The position numbers and the translations under genes are program-made. From Geobacteraceae bacterium (GTDB lineage: Bacteria > Desulfobacterota > Desulfuromonadia > Geobacterales > Geobacteraceae), in the NCBI GenBank assembly GCA_024281055.1, contig JAMXLF010000020.1:1-63264 (forward strand): a stretch of DNA of 63,264 nucleotides, read 5' to 3'. Below the pieces are notes generated by a model. That model ran no database searches. It had not been told where the DNA came from and was given only the letters and a program-made list of their open reading frames with translations. This document shows positions 8,009 to 17,036 of this stretch, in pieces. Numbering within the stretch: the first letter of the stretch is position 1; the number at the start of each line of letters is the position of its first letter.

Positions 8009-9748
8009 TTATTCCACCTGTGATCCCTCCTTAAAGCGATGCATTTCATGATATCTTCTCACCGCCATAACTCCCATGATCGACGAAGTAATCGCTGCAA
8101 TTATCCATCCCATAATTCTGGGCCAGGTGGTGCCAAACCATAATCTCACTATATGATCACCAGGCGGCACTTTTATTGAAATAAAGCCGTTCGGGTCAGC
8201 TCCGATAGAAGTAGTTTTATCATCAATCTTTGCCTGCCAGCCAGGAAAGTAGAAACAGGGAATTATAATTTGAGAGTTGGATCCAGTGCCGTCAACAAAA
8301 AACTGCATCGATGAGCCTTTAATATCATAGGTAATATTTTTGGACGAAAATGATCTGAGTACTGTATTAGCATCAAATACAATCGGAATCGAAGAGTCGG
8401 AGGTTGCCCATTTTGGTACGTATTCTTCACTAGATGCCATTAACTCCAGGCTGTTATTTGCCATACTGATTGTTTCTATATGGTCAAGGTCATCTATAAA
8501 TTCCGACGTGACAGTGCGATGATCCTGTGAAAAATAAATGCAAAGAATGAAAGCACTGGTGATAAGAAGCAGTGAAACATAATGGTAGCATTTACTCAAG
8601 TTGAACCAGGAGGATAATCCGGTAAAGGCAGCAAAGAATAATGTTGAAATACCGATAAAACGCCAAGGAAATTGTACATACTGCATGCTGCCAATCAATC
8701 TGTAAATGAAAGACGAAAGGTCTATTGTCATAAACAAACCAATCGCTCCGAGTAAGAAGGTAATGGCGCCAAAACGCCACCTTTCAGCAGGCGAAATAAG
8801 TAGCGACAGAAGCGCCAGCACGACATAAATTAGAAGAACATAGCCCACTTGAAAACTCATTCCATCCGGTACGCCAGGACGTGAATGTCCGAATCCCCAG
8901 AACGATAAAAACCATTGGAAGGGATATACAAAGTGGTCCGAATAGTTAAATGCTTCTACTGTTGCCTTTTTGAAGTTTCTCAAATATTTTAACTCCATTA
9001 TCATTGGCAACCAGTAAAAAGCCGATAACCCAGCTCCAAACAGAGGCCCGGAGATTGCTGCTAGTATTTTTCTTGGAAATTTTTTCTGTGGATAGGCGCA
9101 CCAACTAAAATATACAATACCAAAAGGTATGATCATGAATGCAGATAGATTGTGTGTTAGTACCAGTGCGGCTGATACTGAGGCGGTAAGCACAATCCCC
9201 TGAAAATATCTGTCATATGAAAAAGAGAGATCTATAGCATGAAACAGCCACGGCAGCAGGGCTAGAGCGGCAAATTCCGGCAACGCTCCCCGGACATAAA
9301 TGTCGACGAAATGATAAGGAAGGAAAGTATATATTATGCTCGCTATGAGTGCACCATATTCGCCAGTGTGTCCTCTGGTCCACTGAAACATTCCCCATGC
9401 GCCAAGGAAGAACACTAGGAAACAGAAGATCTTGAGAGCGATAACAAGAGGGGCGCCAAATAGATGTAACGCGCCAATGACAAGATAAAATCCCGGTGAA
9501 TAAAAATTTAAAACCGGCAACCCCTTCCCAAAACATGCACTTGAAAGCCAGCGGGGATAATAATTGCCTAGCTTCATCTCGTGGGATACTGCTATAAGCC
9601 TTTCAATGTGGGCTTGAACATCGTGTGAAACAAACCAGCCTTGGCTCAAAAGAGGAGAACATGCAATGAATGATACGACAACAAAAAGGAGATAAATAAC
9701 TATCTTTTTTTTGTTAATCGAAAAAGTAGCATTTTTGTTATGTCTCAT
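8009..9748 (-). CDS. Membrane protein of the 6-pyruvoyl-tetrahydropterin-synthase-related type (GT-C-like)
   Basis: A 579-residue protein with about twelve predicted helices. The first loop reads GWFVSHDVQAHIERLIAVSH, then NYYPRWLSSACFGKGLPVLNFYSPG, the hallmark of membrane proteins labelled 6-PTPS-related. These are GT-C-like proteins with no proven pterin role. The C-terminal 150 residues form a beta-rich extracytoplasmic domain (FYFPGWQAKIDD...IKVPPGDHIVRLWF) common in lipid-linked sugar transferases, before one last helix. AT-rich like the convergent gene next to it. No ribosome site is obvious before ATG 9748. Probably acts in surface glycan or glycoprotein assembly. Confidence 0.7.
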   Translation of the reverse strand: MRHNKNATFSINKKKIVIYLLFVVVSFIACSPLLSQGWFVSHDVQAHIERLIAVSHEMKLGNYYPRWLSSACFGKGLPVLNFYSPGFYLVIGALHLFGAPLVIALKIFCFLVFFLGAWGMFQWTRGHTGEYGALIASIIYTFLPYHFVDIYVRGALPEFAALALLPWLFHAIDLSFSYDRYFQGIVLTASVSAALVLTHNLSAFMIIPFGIVYFSWCAYPQKKFPRKILAAISGPLFGAGLSAFYWLPMIMELKYLRNFKKATVEAFNYSDHFVYPFQWFLSFWGFGHSRPGVPDGMSFQVGYVLLIYVVLALLSLLISPAERWRFGAITFLLGAIGLFMTIDLSSFIYRLIGSMQYVQFPWRFIGISTLFFAAFTGLSSWFNLSKCYHYVSLLLITSAFILCIYFSQDHRTVTSEFIDDLDHIETISMANNSLELMASSEEYVPKWATSDSSIPIVFDANTVLRSFSSKNITYDIKGSSMQFFVDGTGSNSQIIIPCFYFPGWQAKIDDKTTSIGADPNGFISIKVPPGDHIVRLWFGTTWPRIMGWIIAAITSSIMGVMAVRRYHEMHRFKEGSQVE

Positions 9749-9928
9749 CAGTATTAATCCTAATATTTTGAGGCGTTATGTTGAAGAAAATTGTTATAGT
9801 AATTTATACTAGCAAAGCTTTTCAAAATAAACAATAATCGAAGCAATCTTGGAGACCGTCTTCATGAAAGAAATTCGGCACCGGTCACGGTTATTGGGGT
9901 TTGCCTGACGGACACGTCGCTCTGGTAC

Positions 9929-11590
9929 TTGCGCGGGCCACATACGGCACATTGGAATTTCGATTATGTGCTTAGCTTGTTTAGCAGATGCAGGGAAATG
10001 AAGAATTCTGGTTTCAATGACAATCGCGGGGTTGATGAAGACGTAAAGGGTTACGGAATGGGGAGGTGGAAGTTGATGGGGAAAGGAATGGATGGAAGCG
10101 AACCCCTTCGTGTGTCAAAGAGAAAGTGGTGGTTATTCGTTGGTGTTTTTTTTCTGGTTAACCTCTTCCTGTCAGCTTATTTTATCGATATCTGGAGCAC
10201 TGCAAACCCTGTGTCGCGGGCATTGCCGGTCCTGACATTTGCCGAGAACGGCACCTTGCGCATTGATGACTACGCTGGAATGACTGAGGACATGATCAAG
10301 GTGGGAGACCACTACTACTCGGACAAGGCGCCGTTACCCACCCTGATACTCATCCCTTTTTACGGAGCCCTCCGTGCGGCAGGGCTCGGCAGCTTTGGTG
10401 AACATGCATTGGAGCGATTTCCCATTCATTACTTGCACTCGTACGGGGATGAGGACATTCGCCAGTTTGCGTTTGCTAGGATCGTACCGATCCTCTGGCT
10501 CGGGAGCCTGCTGTGTGGTGCGCTGCCGTTTGCATTGATAGTCGTAATTACGTTCTTGGGTATCAGTAAGAGCAGTCCCCCGCTCTCCCCAATCGTCATG
10601 GCAATGATGGCGTTGTATGGCTCCTTCCTGTTCGTGTTCTCAGGCACTTATTTCAACCATCTCTTTGCTGCCTTTCTCTTGCTCCTTGGCTACATCTTCC
10701 TGCGTGAGAAAGGTTATTTCATGGCTGGGTTGTACGTTGGGTTAAGCTTTCTTTCCGAATTCACACTCGGTCTGATTATCCCGCTCTGGGCTTTGCTCAT
10801 CTGGTTTAGGGAAAAGAGTCCCAGGGCAGCTTGTCGCTATCTCGCAGGGACTGCACCCGCCCTCATTTTCATCCTCGGCTACAATTACTTTATCACCGGT
10901 TCCCCATTCACCATGGTGAACGCCTACCATGTTACCTATACTGACTTGAGCCAAAATTACGGCTTTCATCTTCCGTCGCTGATGGCTCTTTACGGCCTCA
11001 GTCTGAGCAGCGCGATGGGGATATTCCCCAACCTTCCCGTCCTTTTTCTTGCCGTCTGGTATCTGCTTAAGTCGTGCCGCGACAAGGGATATATGGCGCA
11101 GATCGCCACCGACTATCTGACAGTCTTTACCCTCGTCTTCTATCTCACCATTGCTTCGTTCTTCACTTGGTGGGGAGGTTGGTCTTATGGACCACGCTAC
11201 CTCATCGTCCTCGGGGTTCTCCTTGCCTATGAAGGGGTGCGTATGATTGCACGATTCCAGTTCAGCAAGACTGTCTTCATTGTAGCGACCGCCTACGGTC
11301 TGGCGGGCGCTTGGCTGGCAAAGGCTACTGTTGTCTTCAATGTACCCGATAGAGTCCTGCGGGCCGGCAAGTTCGAGACACCTCTAACCACGCTCCTCCT
11401 CCCGGATTTTGCGGCCGGACGCTGTAACGCCAATAACCTGCCGTCGCTTATATTCGGCGTCTACCCCCGCGTGGGCGTGTCTCTCTGGCTTTTCTTCTTC
11501 GTAACTGCAGTCGTTTCTCTGTCGTTTTGGTACCGACGCCTTCTACAAAATCCCAACTCTCAAACCCATTCCGCCTCTACAGCCGATTGA
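9929..11590 (+). CDS. GT-C-type membrane glycosyltransferase (mannosyltransferase-like)
   Basis: Up to 553 residues. The first 60 are hydrophilic and poorly conserved-looking, so the true start may be the ATG near 10075 (MGKGMDGSEPLRVSKRKWW), just before the first helix. About ten helices follow. The first loop contains GDHYYSDKAPLPTLILIPFYG, a pattern of PMT/GT39-like proteins that take sugars from polyprenyl phosphate. Another segment reads FTWWGGWSYGPRYLIV, also usual in that group. The protein at 28764-30296 has the same plan. It precedes tRNA-Asn and runs alone. The acceptor is unknown. Confidence 0.7.
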   Translation: MRGPHTAHWNFDYVLSLFSRCREMKNSGFNDNRGVDEDVKGYGMGRWKLMGKGMDGSEPLRVSKRKWWLFVGVFFLVNLFLSAYFIDIWSTANPVSRALPVLTFAENGTLRIDDYAGMTEDMIKVGDHYYSDKAPLPTLILIPFYGALRAAGLGSFGEHALERFPIHYLHSYGDEDIRQFAFARIVPILWLGSLLCGALPFALIVVITFLGISKSSPPLSPIVMAMMALYGSFLFVFSGTYFNHLFAAFLLLLGYIFLREKGYFMAGLYVGLSFLSEFTLGLIIPLWALLIWFREKSPRAACRYLAGTAPALIFILGYNYFITGSPFTMVNAYHVTYTDLSQNYGFHLPSLMALYGLSLSSAMGIFPNLPVLFLAVWYLLKSCRDKGYMAQIATDYLTVFTLVFYLTIASFFTWWGGWSYGPRYLIVLGVLLAYEGVRMIARFQFSKTVFIVATAYGLAGAWLAKATVVFNVPDRVLRAGKFETPLTTLLLPDFAAGRCNANNLPSLIFGVYPRVGVSLWLFFFVTAVVSLSFWYRRLLQNPNSQTHSASTAD

Positions 11591-11676
11591 TCCTAAAGCA
11601 TGTAATCGCTCGTTATTTTTCCGGTTATTTTTTCCGGTTGACAGAAAACGCCAACCATGTTAAATAAATCATCTCT

Positions 11677-11752
11677 TCCCCAGTAGCTCAGTCGGTAGAG
11701 CAGGCGGCTGTTAACCGCCTTGTCCGTGGTTCGAGTCCGCGCTGGGGAGCCA
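11677..11752 (+). tRNA. tRNA-Asn (anticodon GTT)
   Basis: A 76-base gene with encoded CCA. The acceptor TCCCCAG (11677-11683) pairs with CTGGGGA (11742-11748). The anticodon arm GGCGG-CTGTTAA-CCGCC gives GTT. The T-arm is GTGGTTCGAGTCCGC. Confidence 0.95.
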
Positions 11753-11761
11753 AATTTTACT

Positions 11762-11802
11762 GAATCCACTAACTCCGTTTGGGGTTAGTGGATTCGTTTT
11801 TT
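11762..11802 (+). terminator. Rho-independent terminator after tRNA-Asn
   Basis: GAATCCACTAACTCC (11762-11776) pairs with GGGGTTAGTGGATTC (11781-11795) with one wobble, followed by GTTTTTT. Confidence 0.9.
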
Positions 11803-11810
11803 CAGCCGCA

Positions 11811-11905
11811 AATTTTACGCCCTCCAAAAAGCGGTAATTCCCATGGATTACCACCTCGTCGCCCTTCAAGACGCTCTTATCTACCACTAGCTCGTGTTTT
11901 AGCTC
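11811..11905 (-). pseudogene. Possible fragment of an RND-type periplasmic adaptor (MFP) C-terminus
   Basis: Read on the minus strand, this stretch gives about 32 codons (ELVVDKSVLKGDEVVIHGNY then RFLEGVKF), close to the GLKxGDxVVxxGxxRLxxGxKV ending of HlyD/RND efflux adaptor proteins. It has no start and no upstream continuation. It sits just behind tRNA-Asn, a common integration site, so it may be the leftover of an excised or decayed insertion. The remaining DNA to 12068 shows nothing else convincing. Confidence 0.4.
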
Positions 11906-12068
11906 ACGTGCGCTTTAGGCCCTGTAGGTCAGAAATAATTGCATTGACGACTGCTCATTTTGGGTGGTAACGTTCCTGTCTGAAAAGCAAATTCCTTTCT
12001 CCTATCATCACCTGTTAAGTTGCCAGCGCCAAGCCGCGTTTCACAATCTAGCTAAAGGCTTGTTTGCC

Positions 12069-13034
12069 ATGCCATTGCGCCATAGAGTTATCTTTTCGGT
12101 CACTATTGGCATCCTTGCCGGTCTCGCGACCTATTGGTTGCCCGTGTCGACAATTTATCAGGGGGCACATATCGGCGACTTGTGTCCACCACTCTATAGT
12201 GTCATGCAGTTCAGCAACGGTGCTCCAGTCTATGGTGGCCAATATTTCAATGACGTTCCCGTTACTGCCTATCCATTCACGATGATGCTCGCTATTTATC
12301 CCTTTTCCTTCCTCCCCCTCGTTCTCGTTGGCCCGTTGTTTTCGGCGCTGACGTCGTCACTGTTTGCCTATGCACTCTTGCGGGAGGGAAAACTCTGGCG
12401 GATGTTCGTTCTCATCTCACCATCTTACATATTCGCACTCTACTCACTGCAGGTCGCGCCGCTTTTGGCTGCAGCCTTGCTTCTGCCGTGCCTGTTGCCG
12501 CTGGCATGTATCAAGCCGCAGCTCGGCGTGGTACTTTGTGCTGCTGGAAACTGGACGTACAAGACCGTAACAGCAATGGCGGGCTTCCTTCTATTCAGCT
12601 TGGCTCTCTACCCCAGATGGCCTGTCGACTGGCTGGAAGCTATGAACATCCATCTGTTTGCCGGTACCATTCCGGTATTCTGCGGGGCGGGCTTCCTCCT
12701 GCTTCTCTCCCTCTGCCGCTGGCGGGACCGGAGGTTCAGGATGTTGGCGGCGATGTCGATAACCCCCCAGCGGTTGTGGTATGACCAGTTATTCTTGTAC
12801 CTCATTCCAGAAACCCGGGCACAACTGCTGGCAGTGCTTGTGTGTTCTTGGTGCAGCCTGCTCCTGACCATTGCCGGGGGGTGGTTTTTACTGGACGGTT
12901 TGCAGCACCGCACAGCATGGCGGATCGTTGTTCATGGCATATATCTGCCGGTACTGATCTTGCTTTTTTGGAAGGATATTCTGTTGTTGCTGTCCAATTT
13001 GAAGGAGAGGATCTCCCCGAAAATACCGGAGTAG
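12069..13034 (+). CDS. Membrane protein, GT87-like, first of a tandem pair
   Basis: A 321-residue protein from ATG 12069; a GTG at 11964 would add 35 residues without membrane character. About nine helices. The first loop contains GAPVYGGQYFNDVPVTAYPFTMMLAIYP (shown here in part: VPVTAYPFTMMLAIYP), similar to the short YPFT/YPP motif of DUF2029/GT87 polyprenyl-phosphate mannosyltransferases. The protein is shorter than typical GT87 (about 400). It aligns along its whole length with the next gene: IKPQLGVVL versus VKPQLGLVL, and PQRLWYDQLFLYLIP versus PQRLWYDQLLLFLIP. Likely a duplication. Substrate unknown. Confidence 0.65.
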   Translation: MPLRHRVIFSVTIGILAGLATYWLPVSTIYQGAHIGDLCPPLYSVMQFSNGAPVYGGQYFNDVPVTAYPFTMMLAIYPFSFLPLVLVGPLFSALTSSLFAYALLREGKLWRMFVLISPSYIFALYSLQVAPLLAAALLLPCLLPLACIKPQLGVVLCAAGNWTYKTVTAMAGFLLFSLALYPRWPVDWLEAMNIHLFAGTIPVFCGAGFLLLLSLCRWRDRRFRMLAAMSITPQRLWYDQLFLYLIPETRAQLLAVLVCSWCSLLLTIAGGWFLLDGLQHRTAWRIVVHGIYLPVLILLFWKDILLLLSNLKERISPKIPE

Positions 13035-13159
13035 ACATTCTGAGTTCCCATGGGGATGCACGTTACAACGTCTCCGTACGAGAATGAGGGGGAAATGCAT
13101 CAGGGCAGTATATTGCTTCATCATGACCCGAAATTCTTCATTCAAAGTCAGGGTTAACA

Positions 13160-14089
13160 ATGCCAGCTCAACGGATATCCTGCTTGGCCGCATCCATAGC
13201 TCTCGGTCTTCTTGTCGGAATCGTCACGGCCATTACCCCTCATCCAATCACCTTGAATGGGGTCGGAGTCGGTGACGTCGGTATCTCCTTAAACGGCATG
13301 GAACACTTCCTTGCAGGCGATTCACCCTATGGGACAAGATTTTCAACGTACCCCTTTACCGCCATGCTGTTCATGTATCCGTTTACGTTCCTGCCGTTAT
13401 CGTTGGTTGCACCATTATTCCTCGCACTTTCGACCAGTATTCTTTCATATGCGATGCTGCGCAATAAAGAGAACTGGCGATTGCTCGCTTTTGTCTCGCT
13501 CCCTTTCCTGTCGGCGCTTCACTCAGTTCAGTGGGCGCCGCTTTTCACAGCTGCACTCTTGCTGCCAGGGTTTTTGCCGATTGTACTGGTGAAGCCCCAA
13601 CTCGGGCTGGTGTTGTTAGCTGTCGGTAAATGGAATGGACGCATTCTGGCTGCGACATGCATCTTTGCGCTGCTCTCGCTCCTGATGTATCCCGGTTGGC
13701 CGCTTGACTGGCTGCGGCATGGTGACCTGAGTTCGTATGACGGCAGAATTCCCCTGCTGACGGGTCCCGGCGTCCTGCTCCTCCTGGCAGGACTGCGCTG
13801 GCGTGATAAACGCGCGCGGCTTCTGCTGGCGATGGCATTGGTCCCCCAACGGCTATGGTATGATCAGCTTCTGTTGTTTCTTATCCCGCGGTCATTCGGT
13901 GAACAGGGCCTTTTGGTAGCTTTTTCCTGGCTCTGTGCGCTGCTGGATTTTCAAGGGGTATGGCAGACCTGTAACGGGCACGTGCAACCCAGTGTCTGGC
14001 CCATGACTATCAACTTTCTGTATTTTCCCGCATTGGCTATGGTTCTCTGGAAGGGAAGCGTGGCGGGCCGAACCTCCCCTGGACAGTGA
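13160..14089 (+). CDS. Membrane protein, GT87-like, second of a tandem pair
   Basis: A 309-residue protein with about nine helices and full-length similarity to the preceding gene. The first loop is GVGVGDVGISLNGMEHFLAG then STYPFTAMLFMYPFTFLPL. Acidic residues in the GDVG motif could be the catalytic base of a GT-C fold. A 125-base gap separates the pair. No strong ribosome site before ATG 13160 (CAGGGTTAACA). The two copies have diverged enough to suggest different acceptors or donors. Confidence 0.65.
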   Translation: MPAQRISCLAASIALGLLVGIVTAITPHPITLNGVGVGDVGISLNGMEHFLAGDSPYGTRFSTYPFTAMLFMYPFTFLPLSLVAPLFLALSTSILSYAMLRNKENWRLLAFVSLPFLSALHSVQWAPLFTAALLLPGFLPIVLVKPQLGLVLLAVGKWNGRILAATCIFALLSLLMYPGWPLDWLRHGDLSSYDGRIPLLTGPGVLLLLAGLRWRDKRARLLLAMALVPQRLWYDQLLLFLIPRSFGEQGLLVAFSWLCALLDFQGVWQTCNGHVQPSVWPMTINFLYFPALAMVLWKGSVAGRTSPGQ

Positions 14090-14569
14090 AGAGCCGTTCA
14101 AGATACGGTTGGCCGCGTATCTCGACCAAGACCTCGCCAAACCGGTAAGCAGACACCACAAAATAGCGGGCCGCTTAGGGGCTGCCCTCCGCTCTCTTTG
14201 GCCTGGAGAAGGGGATTATTTTCGCCGGACCAGCGTTGGGGGAATGTGCTTTGTCGGTCCCCGGCCAATATCGGGGGCGCGGCACGGGATCGTCCTTTCC
14301 TTTCATAACCTAACCCTCCTTTTTGAGTTCTCTCCATGTCAACAGCCTGTCAGGCACCTGCTGGAAGAAATGTTATCTCATTTGTCAAAAAAGAAAACTG
14401 ACAAACTCGTAAAAAACTCAAAAACACTCCATTCGCTAAAGTGCAAGGGACCAAAGTGAAAGTCGAGATTTTACTTTTACGCGCTGCTTTGAAGGGAATT
14501 TGCTTAAAACCTGATACGATTTAGAGAGCAAAAATATTAATATTTAATAAATTTAATGAATTAGACGTG
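14090..14569. other. Non-coding stretch, no supported gene
   Basis: About 480 bases between the tandem membrane proteins and a promoter. Open frames on both strands look unlike proteins and have no ribosome sites. From about 14380 the DNA becomes strongly AT-rich (AATATTAATATTTAATAAATTTAATG at 14530-14556, partly quoted), which fits an upstream promoter or nucleoid-protein binding region for the cassette that follows. Confidence 0.4.
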
Positions 14570-14597
14570 TTGCGCCGTAGAATTGCCTTGGTATAAT
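14570..14597 (+). promoter_or_regulatory. Sigma-70-type promoter for the cyclase-repeat/DUF362 cassette
   Basis: TTGCGC (14570-14575), a 16-base spacer and TATAAT (14592-14597), preceded by an AT-rich tract. The leader runs about 75 bases to the small ORF at 14677. Confidence 0.55.
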
Positions 14598-14676
14598 TTC
14601 TATCACTGCCGTTTTTGGCGTATAACCATTTGATTTTTATGCAAAATGCTTGTTGCCTGCAGGCATGGAGGAGCAA

Positions 14677-14790
14677 ATGAGAAAACAAGCCAAACATTTA
14701 ATGATAGAAGCCAGGACAATGAAGGCCGACAGGGGGGACCAAAGGTCGCGGGCATACCTCTTTCCCCTTACTGCCTTGATTTCTTCATGA
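14677..14790 (+). CDS. Small ORF, 37 aa, leading the cassette
   Basis: ATG 14677 follows GGAGGAGCAA with ideal spacing and gives a 37-residue product starting MRKQAKHLMIEARTMKAD, basic at the N-terminus, ending FPLTALISS before TGA 14788-14790. It has no clear membrane helix, cysteine or known motif. It lies between a good promoter and the cyclase-repeat gene 42 bases on, so it may be a leader peptide, a peptide substrate or simply a small protein of the operon. I do not recognise it. Confidence 0.45.
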   Translation: MRKQAKHLMIEARTMKADRGDQRSRAYLFPLTALISS

Positions 14791-14832
14791 GGTAACCGAA
14801 CGTAAGCATATGTGTTTTTTAGAGAAACTCCA

Positions 14833-15720
14833 GTGACAGATCGCAGCATAGAACAATCCATCTCCATTCTTTGTCGAAGAGCATGTGACGGTGGCGGTTT
14901 CGCCAACCAGCGGGAAGCCCCTTGCCGCCCGGACGCCACTGCATGGGCTATCATGGCGCTTGACGCCACGGAAACCCATGGTGAACTCATTGATGCCGCC
15001 CGAATGCGGTTAGTGGCCGACCAGCAAGGAGATGGCCGGATTGGAATCTCTCCGGAACATCCAGAAGCATACTGGCCAACACCGCTAGCTGTCCTTGCCT
15101 GGCACGGGTCATCGAAGCACCAGAGCCAGCTGGACTTGGCTGCCCGGTTTCTTCTCGGAGCTCACGGCACTCCTCCACTTGGTGGAAATGTTGTTCCTCC
15201 CCCGCCTCCTCCCAGCGGATGGCCTTGGCTTGCCGGAACCTATACCTGGGTGGAGCCGACTGCCTTGTCTTTGCTGGCGCTGCAGAGCACCGGGTATGGT
15301 GGACACCGGCGCTGCCGGGAAGCTGAACGCATGCTCATGGAGCGGCAATTGCCTCACGGTGGCTGGAATTACGGAAATACAATCGTGTTCGGGCAGGAAC
15401 TCCGTCCGCAGCCTCACACATCAGGGCTTGCCCTTGCCGCCCTGGCTGGTCGCCTGCCGCCAGAGAAGGTAAGCAGAAGCATTGACTATCTGAATGAGAG
15501 AATAGCGGGCGTGCGCTCCCCCCTTTCCCTTGCCTGGGGCCTTTTGGGGCTCGGAGCCTGGGGAGTGCGGCCGGAAGGCGCCCCGCGTTGGATTGGTGAG
15601 AGTTTCGCGCTCCAGGAAAAGTATGGCAGCTACGATACAACGCTTTTGTCCCTGTTACTGCTGGCCCATGTGGATAATTGCCGGCCCAGGGGAATAAATG
15701 GTGCAGGAGGCTCCGGTTGA
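14833..15720 (+). CDS. Prenyltransferase/squalene-oxidase-repeat protein
   Basis: About 295 residues from GTG 14833 (an ATG at 14812 adds seven). The sequence is built from alpha-alpha barrel repeats as in terpene cyclases and protein prenyltransferases: DATAWAIMALDA, WPTPLAVLAWHG, WVEPTALSLLALQSTGY, PHTSGLALAALAG and LSLAWGLLGLGAWG recur at about 50-residue steps, with QLPHGGWNYG as a QW-like motif. The DXDD motif of true squalene-hopene cyclases is not seen, and at under 300 residues it is half the size of a cyclase. The stop codon overlaps the TTG start of the DUF362 gene, so the two are translated together. Role unknown. Confidence 0.75.
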   Translation: MTDRSIEQSISILCRRACDGGGFANQREAPCRPDATAWAIMALDATETHGELIDAARMRLVADQQGDGRIGISPEHPEAYWPTPLAVLAWHGSSKHQSQLDLAARFLLGAHGTPPLGGNVVPPPPPPSGWPWLAGTYTWVEPTALSLLALQSTGYGGHRRCREAERMLMERQLPHGGWNYGNTIVFGQELRPQPHTSGLALAALAGRLPPEKVSRSIDYLNERIAGVRSPLSLAWGLLGLGAWGVRPEGAPRWIGESFALQEKYGSYDTTLLSLLLLAHVDNCRPRGINGAGGSG

Positions 15721-16748
15721 AAGGGGTGACGAGGGAAGAATTTCAGATAGGTAAAGGAGTGTCGCGGCGCGATTTTATTCGGGGTGCCCTGACCGGCGGT
15801 GCTCTTGTGATGTCCGGAGGGCTTCTGCTTGGCGGTTGCGAACGGCGGAAACCCCTGGCCGCAACATTTATCGGCCGAGTCGAGCGCTACGACGCAGACA
15901 TCGCCTCAGTTATCATCGCCGGCCTGCGGGAACTGGGGGTGGCGACCCATGAGATCATGGGCAAACGTATTCTCCTCAAGCCGAACCTGGTTGAACCGCA
16001 TGCCGGGGCTGGTCACATCAACACTCATCCTCTGGTCATCCGGGGTGCGGCGGAAGCCTTCCTCCGTCTGGGTGCCGACAAGGTGCTCGTTGCGGAAGGG
16101 CCGGGGCATTGCCGGGACTCGTTACTCGTACTTGAGGAATCCGGTGTGGGGGAAGTGCTCCACGAGGACAAAATACCTTTCATCGATCTGAACTACGTTT
16201 CCGGATACACCCTTGCCAATGCTGGAAAATTCACTGACCTGGCGACACTGACGTTTCCCGAGACGCTCAGGCAGGTGGACTGGATCGTATCGATGCCCAA
16301 GATGAAAACCCACCACTGGGCAGGGGTGACGCTTTCCATGAAGAACCTGTTCGGAGTCATGCCGGGGAGTTTCTACGGCTGGCCCAAGAACTTGCTCCAT
16401 TTCAAGGGGATTGATAAATCGATTCTCGACATCGCTGCGACGCTGCGGCCGCACTTTGCCATTGTCGACGGCATTGTGGGGATGGAGGGGGACGGGCCGA
16501 TCATGGGAACGCCCCGGCATGCGGGGGTCCTGGTGATGGGGCGTAATCTTCCGGCGGTGGATGCCACCTGTGCCCGGGTCATGGGGATTGACCCGAAGAA
16601 AGTCGGCTATCTGGAGGCAGCTTCGCAACGGCTCGGTCCAATAAGCGAGTCAGCCATCATCCAGCGAGGCGAGAATGTCCGCTCGGTCCGCACGGATTTC
16701 ACGCTTCTCGATTATATCCCCGCACACAAGGGGTTGAGGATTTCATGA
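15717..16748 (+). CDS. DUF362 protein, Tat-exported lipoprotein
   Basis: A 343-residue protein from TTG 15717, chosen because AGGAGG (15705-15710) sits six bases before it and the TTG overlaps the previous stop as TTGA. Residues 16-20 SRRDF form a twin-arginine motif, then a hydrophobic stretch and LGGC with Cys about 41, so it is probably a Tat-exported lipoprotein. The body matches DUF362: KRILLKPNLV, HPLVIRGAAEAFLRLGADKV, VSMPKMKTHHWAGVTLSMKN and AVDATCARVMGIDP. DUF362 proteins often occur with iron-sulfur or redox enzymes, but none is known in this context. It works with the cyclase-repeat protein, judging by coupling. Substrate unknown. Confidence 0.8.
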   Translation: MKGVTREEFQIGKGVSRRDFIRGALTGGALVMSGGLLLGGCERRKPLAATFIGRVERYDADIASVIIAGLRELGVATHEIMGKRILLKPNLVEPHAGAGHINTHPLVIRGAAEAFLRLGADKVLVAEGPGHCRDSLLVLEESGVGEVLHEDKIPFIDLNYVSGYTLANAGKFTDLATLTFPETLRQVDWIVSMPKMKTHHWAGVTLSMKNLFGVMPGSFYGWPKNLLHFKGIDKSILDIAATLRPHFAIVDGIVGMEGDGPIMGTPRHAGVLVMGRNLPAVDATCARVMGIDPKKVGYLEAASQRLGPISESAIIQRGENVRSVRTDFTLLDYIPAHKGLRIS

Positions 16749-16778
16749 GATTAAACTAAAAAATATTGACTTGCCAAT

Positions 16779-16806
16779 TTGACAAGCGAGTAACACGTGG
16801 TAAATA
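16779..16806 (+). promoter_or_regulatory. Candidate promoter of the Tad pilus operon
   Basis: TTGACA (16779-16784), a 16-base spacer and TAAATA (16801-16806). A further 230-base leader precedes the first pilin; it contains several GGAGG-like sites but no recognised riboswitch. Confidence 0.4.
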
Positions 16807-17036
16807 GTTTATACACGGGCATGAACAGATTCATGAAATAAATCCATAACCTAATTAAATTGTCGGGTTTTGTTGTGGGTTGGATAGGTAAGTGGCCACC
16901 CGATACAATGGCGAAGGAGTGAGGAGGAAATTAAAGATCGAGTTGAAGGAGGTGATGCTGTCCACGTAATGACTTGATGCAGGAGCTGAGCAAGAGATTC
17001 AGATGATGTGCAATTTCCACCAAAGGAGGTAACACC

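Noticed and set aside
14098-14459. Sequence GGMCFVGPRPI resembling the sugar-transferase motif LVGPRP
   Set aside because: The rest of the frame has no sugar-transferase features, such as the DE pair or GLTG motif, and has no ribosome site.
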